A stretch of DNA of 64,000 nt from Micromonospora sp. C28SCA-DRY-2 (GTDB taxonomy: Bacteria; Actinomycetota; Actinomycetes; Mycobacteriales; Micromonosporaceae): assembly GCF_030519475.1 (NCBI RefSeq), contig NZ_JAUMKD010000004.1, positions 521,501 to 585,500 of the forward strand. Direction: 5' to 3'. Each line of letters opens with the position of its first letter. Position 1 is the first letter of the stretch. The translations under genes and the position numbers were made by a program. Of this stretch, positions 14,281 through 22,324 are shown piece after piece. Below the pieces are notes generated by a model. That model did not search any database, was not told the DNA's origin, and saw nothing but the letters and a program-made list of their open reading frames with translations.

Positions 14281-15216
14281 TCAGCTCGCCGCCGGCCGGT
14301 CCAGCGCGTCCCGGACGGCCACGGCCAGCGCCAACGCCTCGGAGAGATCGACCGGTCGGACCACCCCCGCGGGCAGGGTGTCGGCCCGCCACCCCGGCCC
14401 CGCCGCGAGCACCAGCAGCGGCCGGCGGTGCGCCGCCAGCAGGGCGGCGAGCTGGTCCGGATCGGCGGTGGTCCGGGTGTGCGACCAGAGCACCACGGCG
14501 GCCGGCCCGGTCCGGTTGACCGCCTCCAGCAGCGCCGGCACCGGCACCCGGGCGCCCAGCATCCGGTAGCCGGCCCCGACCTCGGCCAGCGCGGCGGCCA
14601 ACGCCTCCAGCGGCAGGCTGTGCTGCTCCTCGTCGGCGCAGGCGAGCAGGATGCGCGGCGGCCCGGGCGGCGCCGCGGCCCGGGCCGCCGCGGCGAGGGC
14701 CTCGGAGACGCACCGGGACACCAGGTGCTCCACCTCGACCAGGCCACCGGTGGCGTCGTGTCGCTCGCCGATGCCGACGAGCACCGGGCGCAGCAGCCCG
14801 TCCCAGGTGGCGACCACCCCGTCGGTGGCGATCGCCCGGGCGATCGTCTCGCTGATCACCACCGAGTCCAGCCGCATCGCGGCCCGGGCCAGACCGCGGG
14901 CCGCCGGCCCCGCCCGGCCCACCGGGATGGTCGGTCCGCCGTCACGACCGACGGCCGTACGCGCCGACGCGCCGGAGGGAACCACGTCCGGGCCCTGGCG
15001 GGCCCAGCGGGCCGCCTCGGCCGGGGCCACCCCCTCGGCGGTGAGCCGGCGCATCACCTCCAGCCGGGCGAGGTCGGCCGGTGTGTAGCGCCGGTGGTGC
15101 CCCGGGACGTGCTCGCTCGGCCCGAGGCCGTAGCGCTGGTGCCAGGTGCGCAGCGTGGTCACCGCGACCCCGAGTCGCCGGGCGACCGCTCCCGCGCTCA
15201 GTGCCTCATCGGCCAC
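14281..15216 (-). CDS. MerR-family regulator with degenerate B12-binding domain (CarH/LitR type)
   Basis: A 311-residue protein: MerR winged helix at the N-terminus (SAGAVARRLGVAVTTLRTWH, GPSEHVPGHHRRYTPADLARL), then a helical bundle and Rossmann-like domain of the CarH/LitR adenosylcobalamin photoreceptors. Those proteins repress carotenoid genes in the dark with B12 bound and release DNA in light. The bundle motif W-x9-EH reads H153-x9-E163-H164 here, so the Trp over the cobalamin upper face is replaced by His. The lower-ligand motif ExH-xx-G reads EQH199-SLP: His kept, Gly changed. It ends the crtE-crtI-idi strand and overlaps idi by 11 bp, so it likely controls carotenoid synthesis; whether it binds B12 is uncertain. 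Confidence 0.82.
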   Translation of the reverse strand: MADEALSAGAVARRLGVAVTTLRTWHQRYGLGPSEHVPGHHRRYTPADLARLEVMRRLTAEGVAPAEAARWARQGPDVVPSGASARTAVGRDGGPTIPVGRAGPAARGLARAAMRLDSVVISETIARAIATDGVVATWDGLLRPVLVGIGERHDATGGLVEVEHLVSRCVSEALAAAARAAAPPGPPRILLACADEEQHSLPLEALAAALAEVGAGYRMLGARVPVPALLEAVNRTGPAAVVLWSHTRTTADPDQLAALLAAHRRPLLVLAAGPGWRADTLPAGVVRPVDLSEALALAVAVRDALDRPAAS

Positions 15217-15853
15217 CCGGCCGCTCCGGCGCGTCGTCGGCCGGCAGCCCTGGCGGAACCACCGCCGGGCCGGCCAGTTGGCCGTTCGGGTTCAGCAGGC
15301 GGTTCACCACCCCGCCCAGCCACGGCGCGTACGCCCGGGGGTCGGCGTCGAGGTCGGCCGCCAGCCCGACCGGATCCACCCAGCGCAGCTCGGCCACCTC
15401 GTCGGGGTGCGGGCGCAGCGGGCTGTCCGGCCGGAACTCGCCGCGCAGCACGTGGTCGTACTCGAACTCGACCCGTCCGGTGACCGGATCCTCGGCGTAG
15501 TAGACGTACACCCCCACCTCGGTCAGCTCGACCGGGCCGGCGCCCAGCTCCTCGCGGAGCCGGCGGGTCGCGGCCTCGACCGGCGACTGGCCCGGCGTGG
15601 GGTGCCCGCAGCAGGAGTTGGCCCAGCGCAGCGGGAAGCGGGTCTTCGCCGCGGCCCGCCGTTGCAGCAGCACCCGACCGTCCGGGTCGACCAGCAGCAC
15701 CGAGAAGGCGCGGTGCAGCTGGCCCGGCGGCTGGTGCGCCGCCGACACGCTCGTCTCGCCGACCGCCCGGCCGGTGTCGTCGACGAGTTCGACCTGGTGG
15801 CTCTCCCGGGAGGTCACCGGTTCCTGCCCTTCCGTTCCGAGGGGATGGCTCAC
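15206..15853 (-). CDS. idi: isopentenyl-diphosphate delta-isomerase, type 1
   Basis: Interconverts IPP and DMAPP, the C5 units for carotenoid synthesis. The 215-residue Nudix-fold protein has LHRAFSVLLVD, the catalytic-Cys motif WANSCCGHP with its metal-binding His, the Nudix-like RRLREELG helix and FEYDHVL with the catalytic Glu of the type 1 enzyme. The ATG overlaps the crtI stop (ATGA), so translation is coupled. The roughly 30-residue C-terminal Pro-rich extension is not conserved. Confidence 0.95.
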   Translation of the reverse strand: MSHPLGTEGQEPVTSRESHQVELVDDTGRAVGETSVSAAHQPPGQLHRAFSVLLVDPDGRVLLQRRAAAKTRFPLRWANSCCGHPTPGQSPVEAATRRLREELGAGPVELTEVGVYVYYAEDPVTGRVEFEYDHVLRGEFRPDSPLRPHPDEVAELRWVDPVGLAADLDADPRAYAPWLGGVVNRLLNPNGQLAGPAVVPPGLPADDAPERPGGR

Positions 15854-17331
15854 CGGTCACCGCCGGTGATCCGGCCGGCGGCGAGCTTGCCGGAGATCAG
15901 CACCATCGGCACGCCCACCCCGGGCTGGGTGCCGGAGCCCACGAAGACCACGTTCGGCAGGGTGCGGTGCAGGTTGACCGGGCGGAACGGGCCGGTCTGG
16001 AACAGGCTGTGCGCGGCGGCGAACGGGGTGCCGGCCGCCATGCCCTGCTCGGCCCAGTCGGCCGGGGTGATGGTCCGGAGCACCTCGACGCCCGCGCCGA
16101 AGCCGACGTAGCCGCGTTCCTCCAGCGTGTCGACGAGCTGGTCGGCGTAGCGGCGGCTGAGGTCGCCCCGCCACTCGAACGGCGCCCGGTCGAGGTTCGG
16201 CACCGGGGCGAGCACGTAGTAGGTGTGCCGCCCGGCCGGCGCGACCGACGGGTCGGTCCGGCTCGGGTTGGTGACCAGCAGCGACGGGTCGCTCATCAGC
16301 CTTCCGCGCCGGATGACCTCGTCGAAGGTGCCCCGCCAGGCCCGTCCGAAGTGGATGTTGTGGTGGGCGATCTTCGAGTAGCCCCGGGTCGAGCCGACGT
16401 GCAGCACCACGCAGGACGGCGAGTAGCGCAGCCGCCGCTGCCGGACCGGCGGCAGCAGGTCACGGTAGGCCACCGGCAGGTCGGGGTTGAGCACCACCAC
16501 GTCGGCCGGGATCCGCTCGCCGTCGGCGGTCAGCACCCCGGTGGCCCGCCCGCCGGCGGTCTCCACCCGGCTGACCGTGGTGCCGTACCGGATCTGCACG
16601 CCGTGCTTCTCGGCCGCGCCGGCCATCGCCCGGGAGACCGCGTGGATGCCGCCGCGCGGGAAGTACACCCCGGCCACCGAGTCGAGGTACGCGATGACCG
16701 CGTAGATGGCCAGCGCGTCGTGCGGGGCGAGCCCGGCGTACATCGCCTGGAAGGCGAAGATCCGCCGGGTGCGCGGGTCCCGGAAGAACTGGTCGATCTT
16801 GGTCTGGAGCCGGCGGAACGCGCCGCCGGCGAGCAGCCTCAGCAGGTTGCCGGTGAGCAGGTCGGTCGGGGCGTCCAGGTTGCGCTCGATGAAGTCGGCC
16901 CGCTCCAGCTGCCACAGCCGCCGGGCGTAGTCGACGAAGCGCAGGTAGCCGTCTGCCTCCCGGGGCCCGCAGACCCGGGAGATCTCGGCGGCCATCCGGG
17001 TGGTGTCGGTGATGACGTCGAGCGTCGAGCCGTCCGGGTAGTACGCCCGGTAGGCCGGGTCGAGCGGGGTGAGGTCGAGCCAGTCGGCCAGCTCCTCGCC
17101 GACCGCGCCGAGCGCCTCGGCGATCAGGTCGGGCATGGTGAGCACGGTCGGCCCGGTGTCGAACTCGTAGCCGTCGACGCCCAGCCGGCCGGCCCGCCCA
17201 CCCGGTACCGGCTCGCGTTCCAGCACTGTCACCTGCCGGCCGCTGCCGGCCAGGTGCAGCGCGCAGGCCAGCCCGCCGAGGCCGGCCCCGACCACCACCA
17301 CCCGGTCGGTGGGTCCGCTCACGGTCCGCAC
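15850..17331 (-). CDS. crtI: phytoene desaturase (CrtI family)
   Basis: An FAD-dependent desaturase converting phytoene toward lycopene. The 493-residue length is typical. The N-terminal dinucleotide-binding motif is VVVGAGLGGLACALHLAGSG, followed by LEREPVPGGRAGRL and the substrate region YEFDTGPTVLTMPDL. The C-terminal FAD motif FVGSGTQPGVGVPMVLISGKLAA is the CrtI signature (given here only by its ends, FVGSGTQPGVG and GKLAAGRI). It lies between crtE (28 bp upstream) and idi (overlapping) on the same strand. No cyclase or ketolase gene is in the window, so the end product is undetermined. Confidence 0.95.
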   Translation of the reverse strand: MRTVSGPTDRVVVVGAGLGGLACALHLAGSGRQVTVLEREPVPGGRAGRLGVDGYEFDTGPTVLTMPDLIAEALGAVGEELADWLDLTPLDPAYRAYYPDGSTLDVITDTTRMAAEISRVCGPREADGYLRFVDYARRLWQLERADFIERNLDAPTDLLTGNLLRLLAGGAFRRLQTKIDQFFRDPRTRRIFAFQAMYAGLAPHDALAIYAVIAYLDSVAGVYFPRGGIHAVSRAMAGAAEKHGVQIRYGTTVSRVETAGGRATGVLTADGERIPADVVVLNPDLPVAYRDLLPPVRQRRLRYSPSCVVLHVGSTRGYSKIAHHNIHFGRAWRGTFDEVIRRGRLMSDPSLLVTNPSRTDPSVAPAGRHTYYVLAPVPNLDRAPFEWRGDLSRRYADQLVDTLEERGYVGFGAGVEVLRTITPADWAEQGMAAGTPFAAAHSLFQTGPFRPVNLHRTLPNVVFVGSGTQPGVGVPMVLISGKLAAGRITGGDR

Positions 17332-17359
17332 GCGACCACCTCCTTCACGAAGTTGCCCA

Positions 17360-18514
17360 TCATGCCCGCCGGTCGGTGGCGGTGCCGGCGAGGCCGGTGA
17401 GCGCCATCCGCGCCGTCTCGTCGATCGACGCGTCGCCGAGCGCGGTGAGCGCCTCCGCCACCCGGTCGGTGATCATCCGCTCGACCCGGTCGACGGCCCC
17501 GGTGTCGGCGACCAGCTCGGCCAGCCCGGCGATCTCCCGGTCGTCGCCGCCCGTACCCACCCGGTCCAGCGCCCGGCGCTGGGTCGGGGTGGCGAGCTGC
17601 CGGGCCAGCATGAGCAGCACCGTCGGCTTGCCGGTGCGCAGGTCGTCGCCGGCCGGCTTGCCGGTGGTGGCCGGGTCGCCGTAGACCCCGAGCAGGTCGT
17701 CGCGGAGCTGGAACGCCTCGCCGACCGCCCGTCCGTAGCGGGTGTAGGCGGTGACGAGCGCGTCGTCGGCGCCGGCGCCGGCCAGGTGGGTGCCGAAGAG
17801 CAGTGGCCGCTGCACCGTGTAGCTGGCGGTCTTGTAGCGGGCGACCCGCAGCGCCCGGTCGACCGACCAGCCGGCGGTGTCGCTCTCGCCGAGCACGTCG
17901 AGGTACTGCCCGGCCACGGTCTCCACCCGCATCTGGTCGTAGCAGCGGCGGACGTCGAGCAGCCGGGCCGGTGGCACTGCCGCGCGGGCGAGCAGCCGGT
18001 CGGCCCAGACCATGCAGAGGTCGCCGATCAGCACCGCGACCGCCTCGCCGAACCGGCGGGGGTCGCCCCGGTGGCCGGCGGCGGCGTGCTGGGCGGCCAC
18101 CGCCACGTGCACGGTCGGCCGGCCGCGCCGGGTGGTCGAGGCGTCCATCACGTCGTCGTGCACCAGCGCGAAGGAGTGCAGCAGTTCGAGGGCGGCGAGC
18201 GCCGGCAGCACCGGTGGCAGCGGCTCGATCGGGCCCACCGCCCCGCGCCAGCCCCAGTAGGCGAACGTCGGGCGGACCCGCTTGCCGCCGGCGAGCACGT
18301 GCTCGCGCGCGGTCGCGGCGAAGCCCCCCATCGCCGCGTCGATCCCGGCCAGCGCGTCGACCTCGGCGGCGAGGAAGGCGCCGAGGGTGTCGTCCACCGC
18401 CGTGACCAGCTCCCTGGTGTACGCGGCCAGCACCGCGCGGATCGGATCGTCCCGGCCGGCTGAATCTGCCGGCGCGTCGCGAAGCGTATTACCCGCGGAT
18501 GCGTCGTTGGCCAT
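17360..18514 (-). CDS. crtE: polyprenyl synthetase, probable geranylgeranyl-diphosphate synthase
   Basis: Condenses IPP with allylic diphosphates to give the C20 precursor used by phytoene synthase. The 384-residue protein has the first Asp-rich motif LVHDDVMDAS and the second QLRDDLLGVYGD, plus GGKRVRP for IPP binding. The residues before the first motif (LELLHSFALVHDD) lack a large aromatic gate immediately upstream, which suits a chain longer than C15, but exact length cannot be set by eye. First gene of the minus-strand carotenoid operon; divergent from crtB across a 66-bp regulatory gap. Confidence 0.93.
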   Translation of the reverse strand: MANDASAGNTLRDAPADSAGRDDPIRAVLAAYTRELVTAVDDTLGAFLAAEVDALAGIDAAMGGFAATAREHVLAGGKRVRPTFAYWGWRGAVGPIEPLPPVLPALAALELLHSFALVHDDVMDASTTRRGRPTVHVAVAAQHAAAGHRGDPRRFGEAVAVLIGDLCMVWADRLLARAAVPPARLLDVRRCYDQMRVETVAGQYLDVLGESDTAGWSVDRALRVARYKTASYTVQRPLLFGTHLAGAGADDALVTAYTRYGRAVGEAFQLRDDLLGVYGDPATTGKPAGDDLRTGKPTVLLMLARQLATPTQRRALDRVGTGGDDREIAGLAELVADTGAVDRVERMITDRVAEALTALGDASIDETARMALTGLAGTATDRRA

Positions 18515-18526
18515 GCGGCTGAGCGT

Positions 18527-18565
18527 ACCCTAGGGTTGTGAGTTGCGTCGATTGGTGCGTCGATT
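18527..18565. promoter_or_regulatory. crtE/crtB divergent control region
   Basis: The 66-bp gap holds a perfect palindrome ACCCTAGGGT (18527-18536) and two direct copies of TGCGTCGATT (18544-18553, 18556-18565; period 12). A third, imperfect TGCGTCGTT lies at 18500-18508 just inside crtE. Direct repeats about one helical turn apart are what MerR/CarH-type regulators often contact, so this is the most likely target of the regulator encoded at the end of the operon (inference). Confidence 0.5.
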
Positions 18566-18580
18566 TTCGAGGGAGGGCCG

Positions 18581-19510
18581 GTGGACACTGATCTCACCGC
18601 TGCCTACGACCGCTGCCGTGAGCTGCACCGACGCCACGGTCGCACCTACTATCTCGCCACCCGGCTGCTGCCCGGGTGGAAACGGCGGCATGTGCACGCC
18701 CTCTACGGCTTCACCCGGTACGCGGACGAGATCGTCGACCGCACCGACGACCTGCCCCCGGCCGAGCGCGCCGCCCGGCTCGACGACTGGGGCGGCCGGT
18801 TCATGGCGGGCCTGCACGGCCAGCCGCTCGACGACCCGCTGCTGCCCGCCGTGCTGCACACCATCGCCGTCTTCGACCTCGACCACGACGACTTCGCCGC
18901 GTTCCTCAAGAGCATGGCGATGGACCTGACCGTCGACTCGTACCGGACCTACGACCAGTTGCTCGACTACATGGAGGGTTCGGCGGCGGTCATCGGCACG
19001 ATGATGCTGCCGATCCTGGGCAGCAGCGATCCGCCGGCGGCCCGGGAACCGGCCCGCCAACTCGGCTTCGCCTTCCAGCTCACCAACTTCATCCGGGACG
19101 TGGCGGAGGACCTGGACCGGGGGCGGACGTACCTGCCGGACGAGGACCTGGCGCGGTTCGGCGTCACCCGCCAGGACCTGGTCGAGGCCCGGGCGCGGGG
19201 CCGGGCCACCCGGGCGATCCGGGAACTCGTCGCGTACGAGGTGGGCCGGGCCCGGGCGCACTACGCGGCGGCCGCGCCCGGGATCACCCTGCTCGCACCC
19301 GCCTCGCAGGCCTGCATGCGGACCGCGTACGCGCTCTACGGCGGGATCCTCGACGAGGTGGCCGCGCAGGACTACGACGTCTTCGCCCGCCGGGCCGTGG
19401 TCGGCCAGCGGCGCCGGCTGGCCGTGGCGGCCCGGGCCCTGCTGACCCCGACCGGCACGCCGGTGGTCACCGTCCCCGGGCCGCCGGTGCCGTGCCCGAC
19501 GGCGCCGTGA
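18581..19510 (+). CDS. crtB: phytoene synthase (squalene/phytoene synthase family)
   Basis: Joins two geranylgeranyl diphosphates head to head to phytoene. The 309-residue protein has both Asp-rich motifs, YADEIVD (about 46-52) and LTNFIRDVAEDLDRGRTYLP with NFIRDVAED as the second metal site. RTYYLATRLLP near the N-terminus and YMEGSAAVIGTMMLPIL are further family marks. A GGGAGGG ribosome site selects GTG at 18581. Transcribed away from crtE, so crtB and the crtE operon can be switched together from the shared gap. Confidence 0.95.
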   Translation: MDTDLTAAYDRCRELHRRHGRTYYLATRLLPGWKRRHVHALYGFTRYADEIVDRTDDLPPAERAARLDDWGGRFMAGLHGQPLDDPLLPAVLHTIAVFDLDHDDFAAFLKSMAMDLTVDSYRTYDQLLDYMEGSAAVIGTMMLPILGSSDPPAAREPARQLGFAFQLTNFIRDVAEDLDRGRTYLPDEDLARFGVTRQDLVEARARGRATRAIRELVAYEVGRARAHYAAAAPGITLLAPASQACMRTAYALYGGILDEVAAQDYDVFARRAVVGQRRRLAVAARALLTPTGTPVVTVPGPPVPCPTAP

Positions 19511-19525
19511 CCGCCGCTACGGCGG
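19511..19525. terminator. small hairpin between convergent genes
   Basis: CCGCCG-CTA-CGGCGG exactly fills the 16-bp gap between crtB and the convergent serine hydrolase gene. Short, so a weak terminator at best. Confidence 0.4.
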
Positions 19526-19526
19526 C

Positions 19527-20594
19527 TCAGAGGCAGCTGTGCAGCGCGTCGACCAGGGCCTCCACCCGGTCGAAGTCGGCCAGCCGGGCGGTCGCGTAGC
19601 CGAAGGTGTAGCCGCGGGCCGGGTCGGCCCAGGCGCAGCTGCCACCGATCCCGCCCATGCCCCAGCTGCCGTCCTCCTCCGCCTGCATGCCCAGCGTCCA
19701 CCGGGTCCGCCGCTCCAGCAGCAGATCCGGGCCGTCGTACTGGACGCGGGTCGCCTCGGCCACCAGTTCCGGGCTGAACAGCCGTACGCCGTCCAGCGTG
19801 CCGCCGGCGAGCAGGCCCGCGTACAGGCGGGCCAGGGCGCCCGCGGTCGCGTGCAGGTTGACGGCCGGCACCTCGGCGCCCCGCCACAGCGGGCTGTTCA
19901 CCATCGCCAGGTCCCGGCCGCCGGGCGGGTTGTCCAGGGCGCGCGCCCGCAGCGAGCCGGGCGTACCGGCCACCCGGACCGGCCATTGCGGATCGCCGTA
20001 CGACAGGTCGGCGCAGCGGCGCTGGTCCGCCGGGTCCAGCCCGAAACCCAGGTCCAGCCGCCACGGGCCGGCGATCTCCTCGGCCAGGAACCGCCCCACC
20101 GACCGGCCGTCCACCCGCCGGACCAGCTCGCCCACCAGGTGCCCGTACGTCCAGGCGTGCTCGCCGGCGACGCTGCCCGGCTCCCACTCCGGCTCGGCGG
20201 CGGCCAGGTCGCCGGCGAGCAGGTCCCAGTCGGCGATCGCGGCGGCCGGCCGGGGCACCGGGAAGGCCGGCAGCCCGGCGGTGTGGTCGAGCACCTGCCG
20301 GACGGTGGCCGGGGCACGGAAGCCGGGCCAGTGCGCGGCGACCGGGTCGTCCAGCCCGACCCGACCCCGGTCGACCAACAGCAGCAGGCAGAGCGCCGCC
20401 ACCGGCTTGCCGACCGAGTAGACGTTGACCAGCGTGTCGGCCCGCCACGGCCGGCCCGGGGACCGCTCGCCGCCGACCACGTCCACCACCGGTGCGCCGT
20501 CGTACCAGACGGCCAGGCCGGCCCCGGTCTCCCGGCCGCTGGCGAGCAGGTCCCGGAAGCAGTCGTGGACGGCGGCGAAGCGGGTGTCGGGCAT
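19527..20594 (-). CDS. serine hydrolase, beta-lactamase/EstB family
   Basis: A 355-residue serine hydrolase of the class C beta-lactamase fold, probably an esterase or peptidase since no signal peptide is present. The catalytic SxxK is SVGK in NVYSVGKPVAALCLLLLVD and the Tyr motif is YGH in WTYGHLVGELVRR. VRQVLDHTAGLPAF is the conserved helix and loop before the Tyr motif. The start is supported by TACCGT 6 bases before the ATG (20601-20606 on plus), a leaderless arrangement. Natural substrate unknown. Confidence 0.88.
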   Translation of the reverse strand: MPDTRFAAVHDCFRDLLASGRETGAGLAVWYDGAPVVDVVGGERSPGRPWRADTLVNVYSVGKPVAALCLLLLVDRGRVGLDDPVAAHWPGFRAPATVRQVLDHTAGLPAFPVPRPAAAIADWDLLAGDLAAAEPEWEPGSVAGEHAWTYGHLVGELVRRVDGRSVGRFLAEEIAGPWRLDLGFGLDPADQRRCADLSYGDPQWPVRVAGTPGSLRARALDNPPGGRDLAMVNSPLWRGAEVPAVNLHATAGALARLYAGLLAGGTLDGVRLFSPELVAEATRVQYDGPDLLLERRTRWTLGMQAEEDGSWGMGGIGGSCAWADPARGYTFGYATARLADFDRVEALVDALHSCL

Positions 20595-20733
20595 CCGGTC
20601 ACGGTAGGCGATCGGGGGCGCCGGCCGCGCCGCCATTCCGGTGGCCGCCTCGGCGGGGCGCCGCGGCCGGGGCCGGGCACCTTTTCCGGTGGCCGGCTGG
20701 TCCGCCGCCGGTCGCCTGGGGGATGCTGTCCGG

Positions 20734-22209
20734 GTGGCGGAGCCGGAGCAGGTGGACGTGGTCGTGGTCGGGCTCGGCGTCGGGGGCGAGGAGGTGGCCG
20801 GGCGGCTCGCCGAGGCCGGGTTGAGCGTCGTCGGCGTGGAGCGGGACCTGGTCGGCGGGGAGTGCCCGTACTGGGGGTGCATCCCGAGCAAGATGATGAT
20901 CAGGGCGGCGAACGCCCTCGCCGAGGCGCGCCGGGTCGACGGCCTCGCCGGCACCGCCGAGGTGCGACCGGACTGGGCGCCGGTGGCCCGGCGGATCCGC
21001 GAGGAGGCCACCGACAACTGGGACGACCGGGTCGCGGTCGAGCGCTTCGTCGGGCGGGGCGGCCGGTTCGTCCGGGGCAGCGGCCGGCTGACCGGGCCGG
21101 GCCGGGTCCAGGTCGGCGACCAGGTGTTCCAGGCCCGCTACGGCGTGGTGCTGGGCACCGGCACCCGGCCGACGGTGCCGCCGATCGGCGGGCTGGCCGA
21201 CACGCCGTACTGGACCAACCACCAGGCGGTCGAGGTCACGGAACTGCCCGAGTCGCTGCTGGTGCTGGGCGGAGGGGCGATCGGGCTGGAGCTGTCGCAG
21301 GTCTTCGCCCGGTTCGGGGTCCGGGTCACCGTCGTGGAGGCGCTGGACCGGGTGCTCGCGGTCGAGGAGCCGGAGGCGTCCGAGGTGGTCGCCGCGGCGC
21401 TCCGCGCCGACGGGGTGGAGATCCACACCGGGGTGCGGGCGGAGCGGGTCGGCCACGACGGGCAGCGGTTCACCCTGTCCGCCAGCGGCGGCGCCGAGTT
21501 CACCGCCGAGCGGCTGCTGGTGGTGACCGGCCGCCGGGCGCACCTGGAGGAGCTCGGGCTGGACTCCGTCGGGGTGGACGCCGGCCAGCGCTACCTGCCG
21601 GTCGACGACCGGATGCGGGTCGCCGACGACCTCTGGGCGGTCGGTGACGTGACCGGGGAGGGCGCGTTCACCCACATCGCGATGTACCAGGCGGCGATCG
21701 TGATCGCCGACATCCTCGACCGTGCCCGGCACGCGCGGGCGGGTGCGGATCCGAGCGGCACGGCGAGCGTGGTGGGCGGCGCGATGGGCGCGGCCAGCAG
21801 CCTCAGCGCCAGCGGGTCGAGCGGCTCGGCCGGCACCGTGCCGCGCGCCGACTACCGGGCGCTGCCCCGGGTCACCTTCACCGACCCGGAGGTGGGCGCG
21901 GTCGGGCTGACCGAACAGCAGGCCCGGGCCCGCGGGATCAACGTGCAGGTCGGCTTCACCAAGCTGGGCAGCTCGACCCGGGGTTGGATCCACGGGGTCG
22001 GCGACGAGGGCTTCATCAAGCTGGTCGCGGACGCCGACCAGGGGGTGTTGATCGGGGCGACCTCGGTCGGGCCGGCCGGCGGCGAGGTGCTCTCCGGGCT
22101 GGTGGTCGCGGTGCACGCGGCGGTGCCGCTCAGCCTGCTCCGGCACATGATCTACGCGTACCCGACCTTCCACCGGGCCATCGAGGACGCGCTGCGCAAC
22201 CTGTCCTGA
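20734..22209 (+). CDS. pyridine nucleotide-disulfide oxidoreductase (Lpd/MerA-like flavoprotein)
   Basis: A 491-residue FAD/NAD(P)H flavoprotein. FAD motif VVVGLGVGGEEVAGRLAEAG, redox disulfide GGECPYWGCIPSK (Cys-x4-Cys), NAD(P) motif VLGGGAIGLELSQVFARFG and second FAD motif LWAVGDVTGEGAFTH are intact. A Ser/Ala/Gly-rich insertion sits between that motif and the dimerisation domain (about 335-367). The C-terminal active-site motif, HxPTxxE in lipoamide dehydrogenase, reads YAYPTFHRAIEDA, so the catalytic His is replaced by Tyr, as in some quinone-reducing relatives. The electron acceptor is therefore unlikely to be lipoamide. Start GTG after a GGGGGAT ribosome-site-like stretch. Confidence 0.88.
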   Translation: MAEPEQVDVVVVGLGVGGEEVAGRLAEAGLSVVGVERDLVGGECPYWGCIPSKMMIRAANALAEARRVDGLAGTAEVRPDWAPVARRIREEATDNWDDRVAVERFVGRGGRFVRGSGRLTGPGRVQVGDQVFQARYGVVLGTGTRPTVPPIGGLADTPYWTNHQAVEVTELPESLLVLGGGAIGLELSQVFARFGVRVTVVEALDRVLAVEEPEASEVVAAALRADGVEIHTGVRAERVGHDGQRFTLSASGGAEFTAERLLVVTGRRAHLEELGLDSVGVDAGQRYLPVDDRMRVADDLWAVGDVTGEGAFTHIAMYQAAIVIADILDRARHARAGADPSGTASVVGGAMGAASSLSASGSSGSAGTVPRADYRALPRVTFTDPEVGAVGLTEQQARARGINVQVGFTKLGSSTRGWIHGVGDEGFIKLVADADQGVLIGATSVGPAGGEVLSGLVVAVHAAVPLSLLRHMIYAYPTFHRAIEDALRNLS

Positions 22210-22250
22210 GCTGCCGGGCGCCGCGGAGCCGGTTGACGGGCGCCGGCAGC
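22210..22250 (+). terminator. hairpin after the flavoprotein gene
   Basis: GCTGCC-G-GGCGCC pairs with GGCGCC-GGCAGC (one bulge) around a 16-base loop, overlapping the end of the stop codon. Probable terminator. Confidence 0.55.
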
Positions 22251-22262
22251 GTCCGGCAGAAG

Positions 22263-22291
22263 TGAGCAGTCGCCCGGCAGATGGCTGCTCA
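22263..22291. promoter_or_regulatory. inverted repeat upstream of the LacI gene
   Basis: TGAGCAG and CTGCTCA arms with a 15-base spacer, 34 bp before the LacI regulator start and just upstream of its -10. Possible regulator site; the spacing is wide for a LacI operator. Confidence 0.35.
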
Positions 22292-22324
22292 TTTCTTTCA
22301 GCGCGATGACGTACGATTGCGGCC

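Noticed and set aside
18531..18536. TAGGGT as a leaderless promoter for crtB
   Set aside because: The only candidate starts after it (a TTG a few bases on) are not in a useful frame, and crtB has a strong ribosome site before GTG 18581. The hexamer may still be a -10 with a normal leader.
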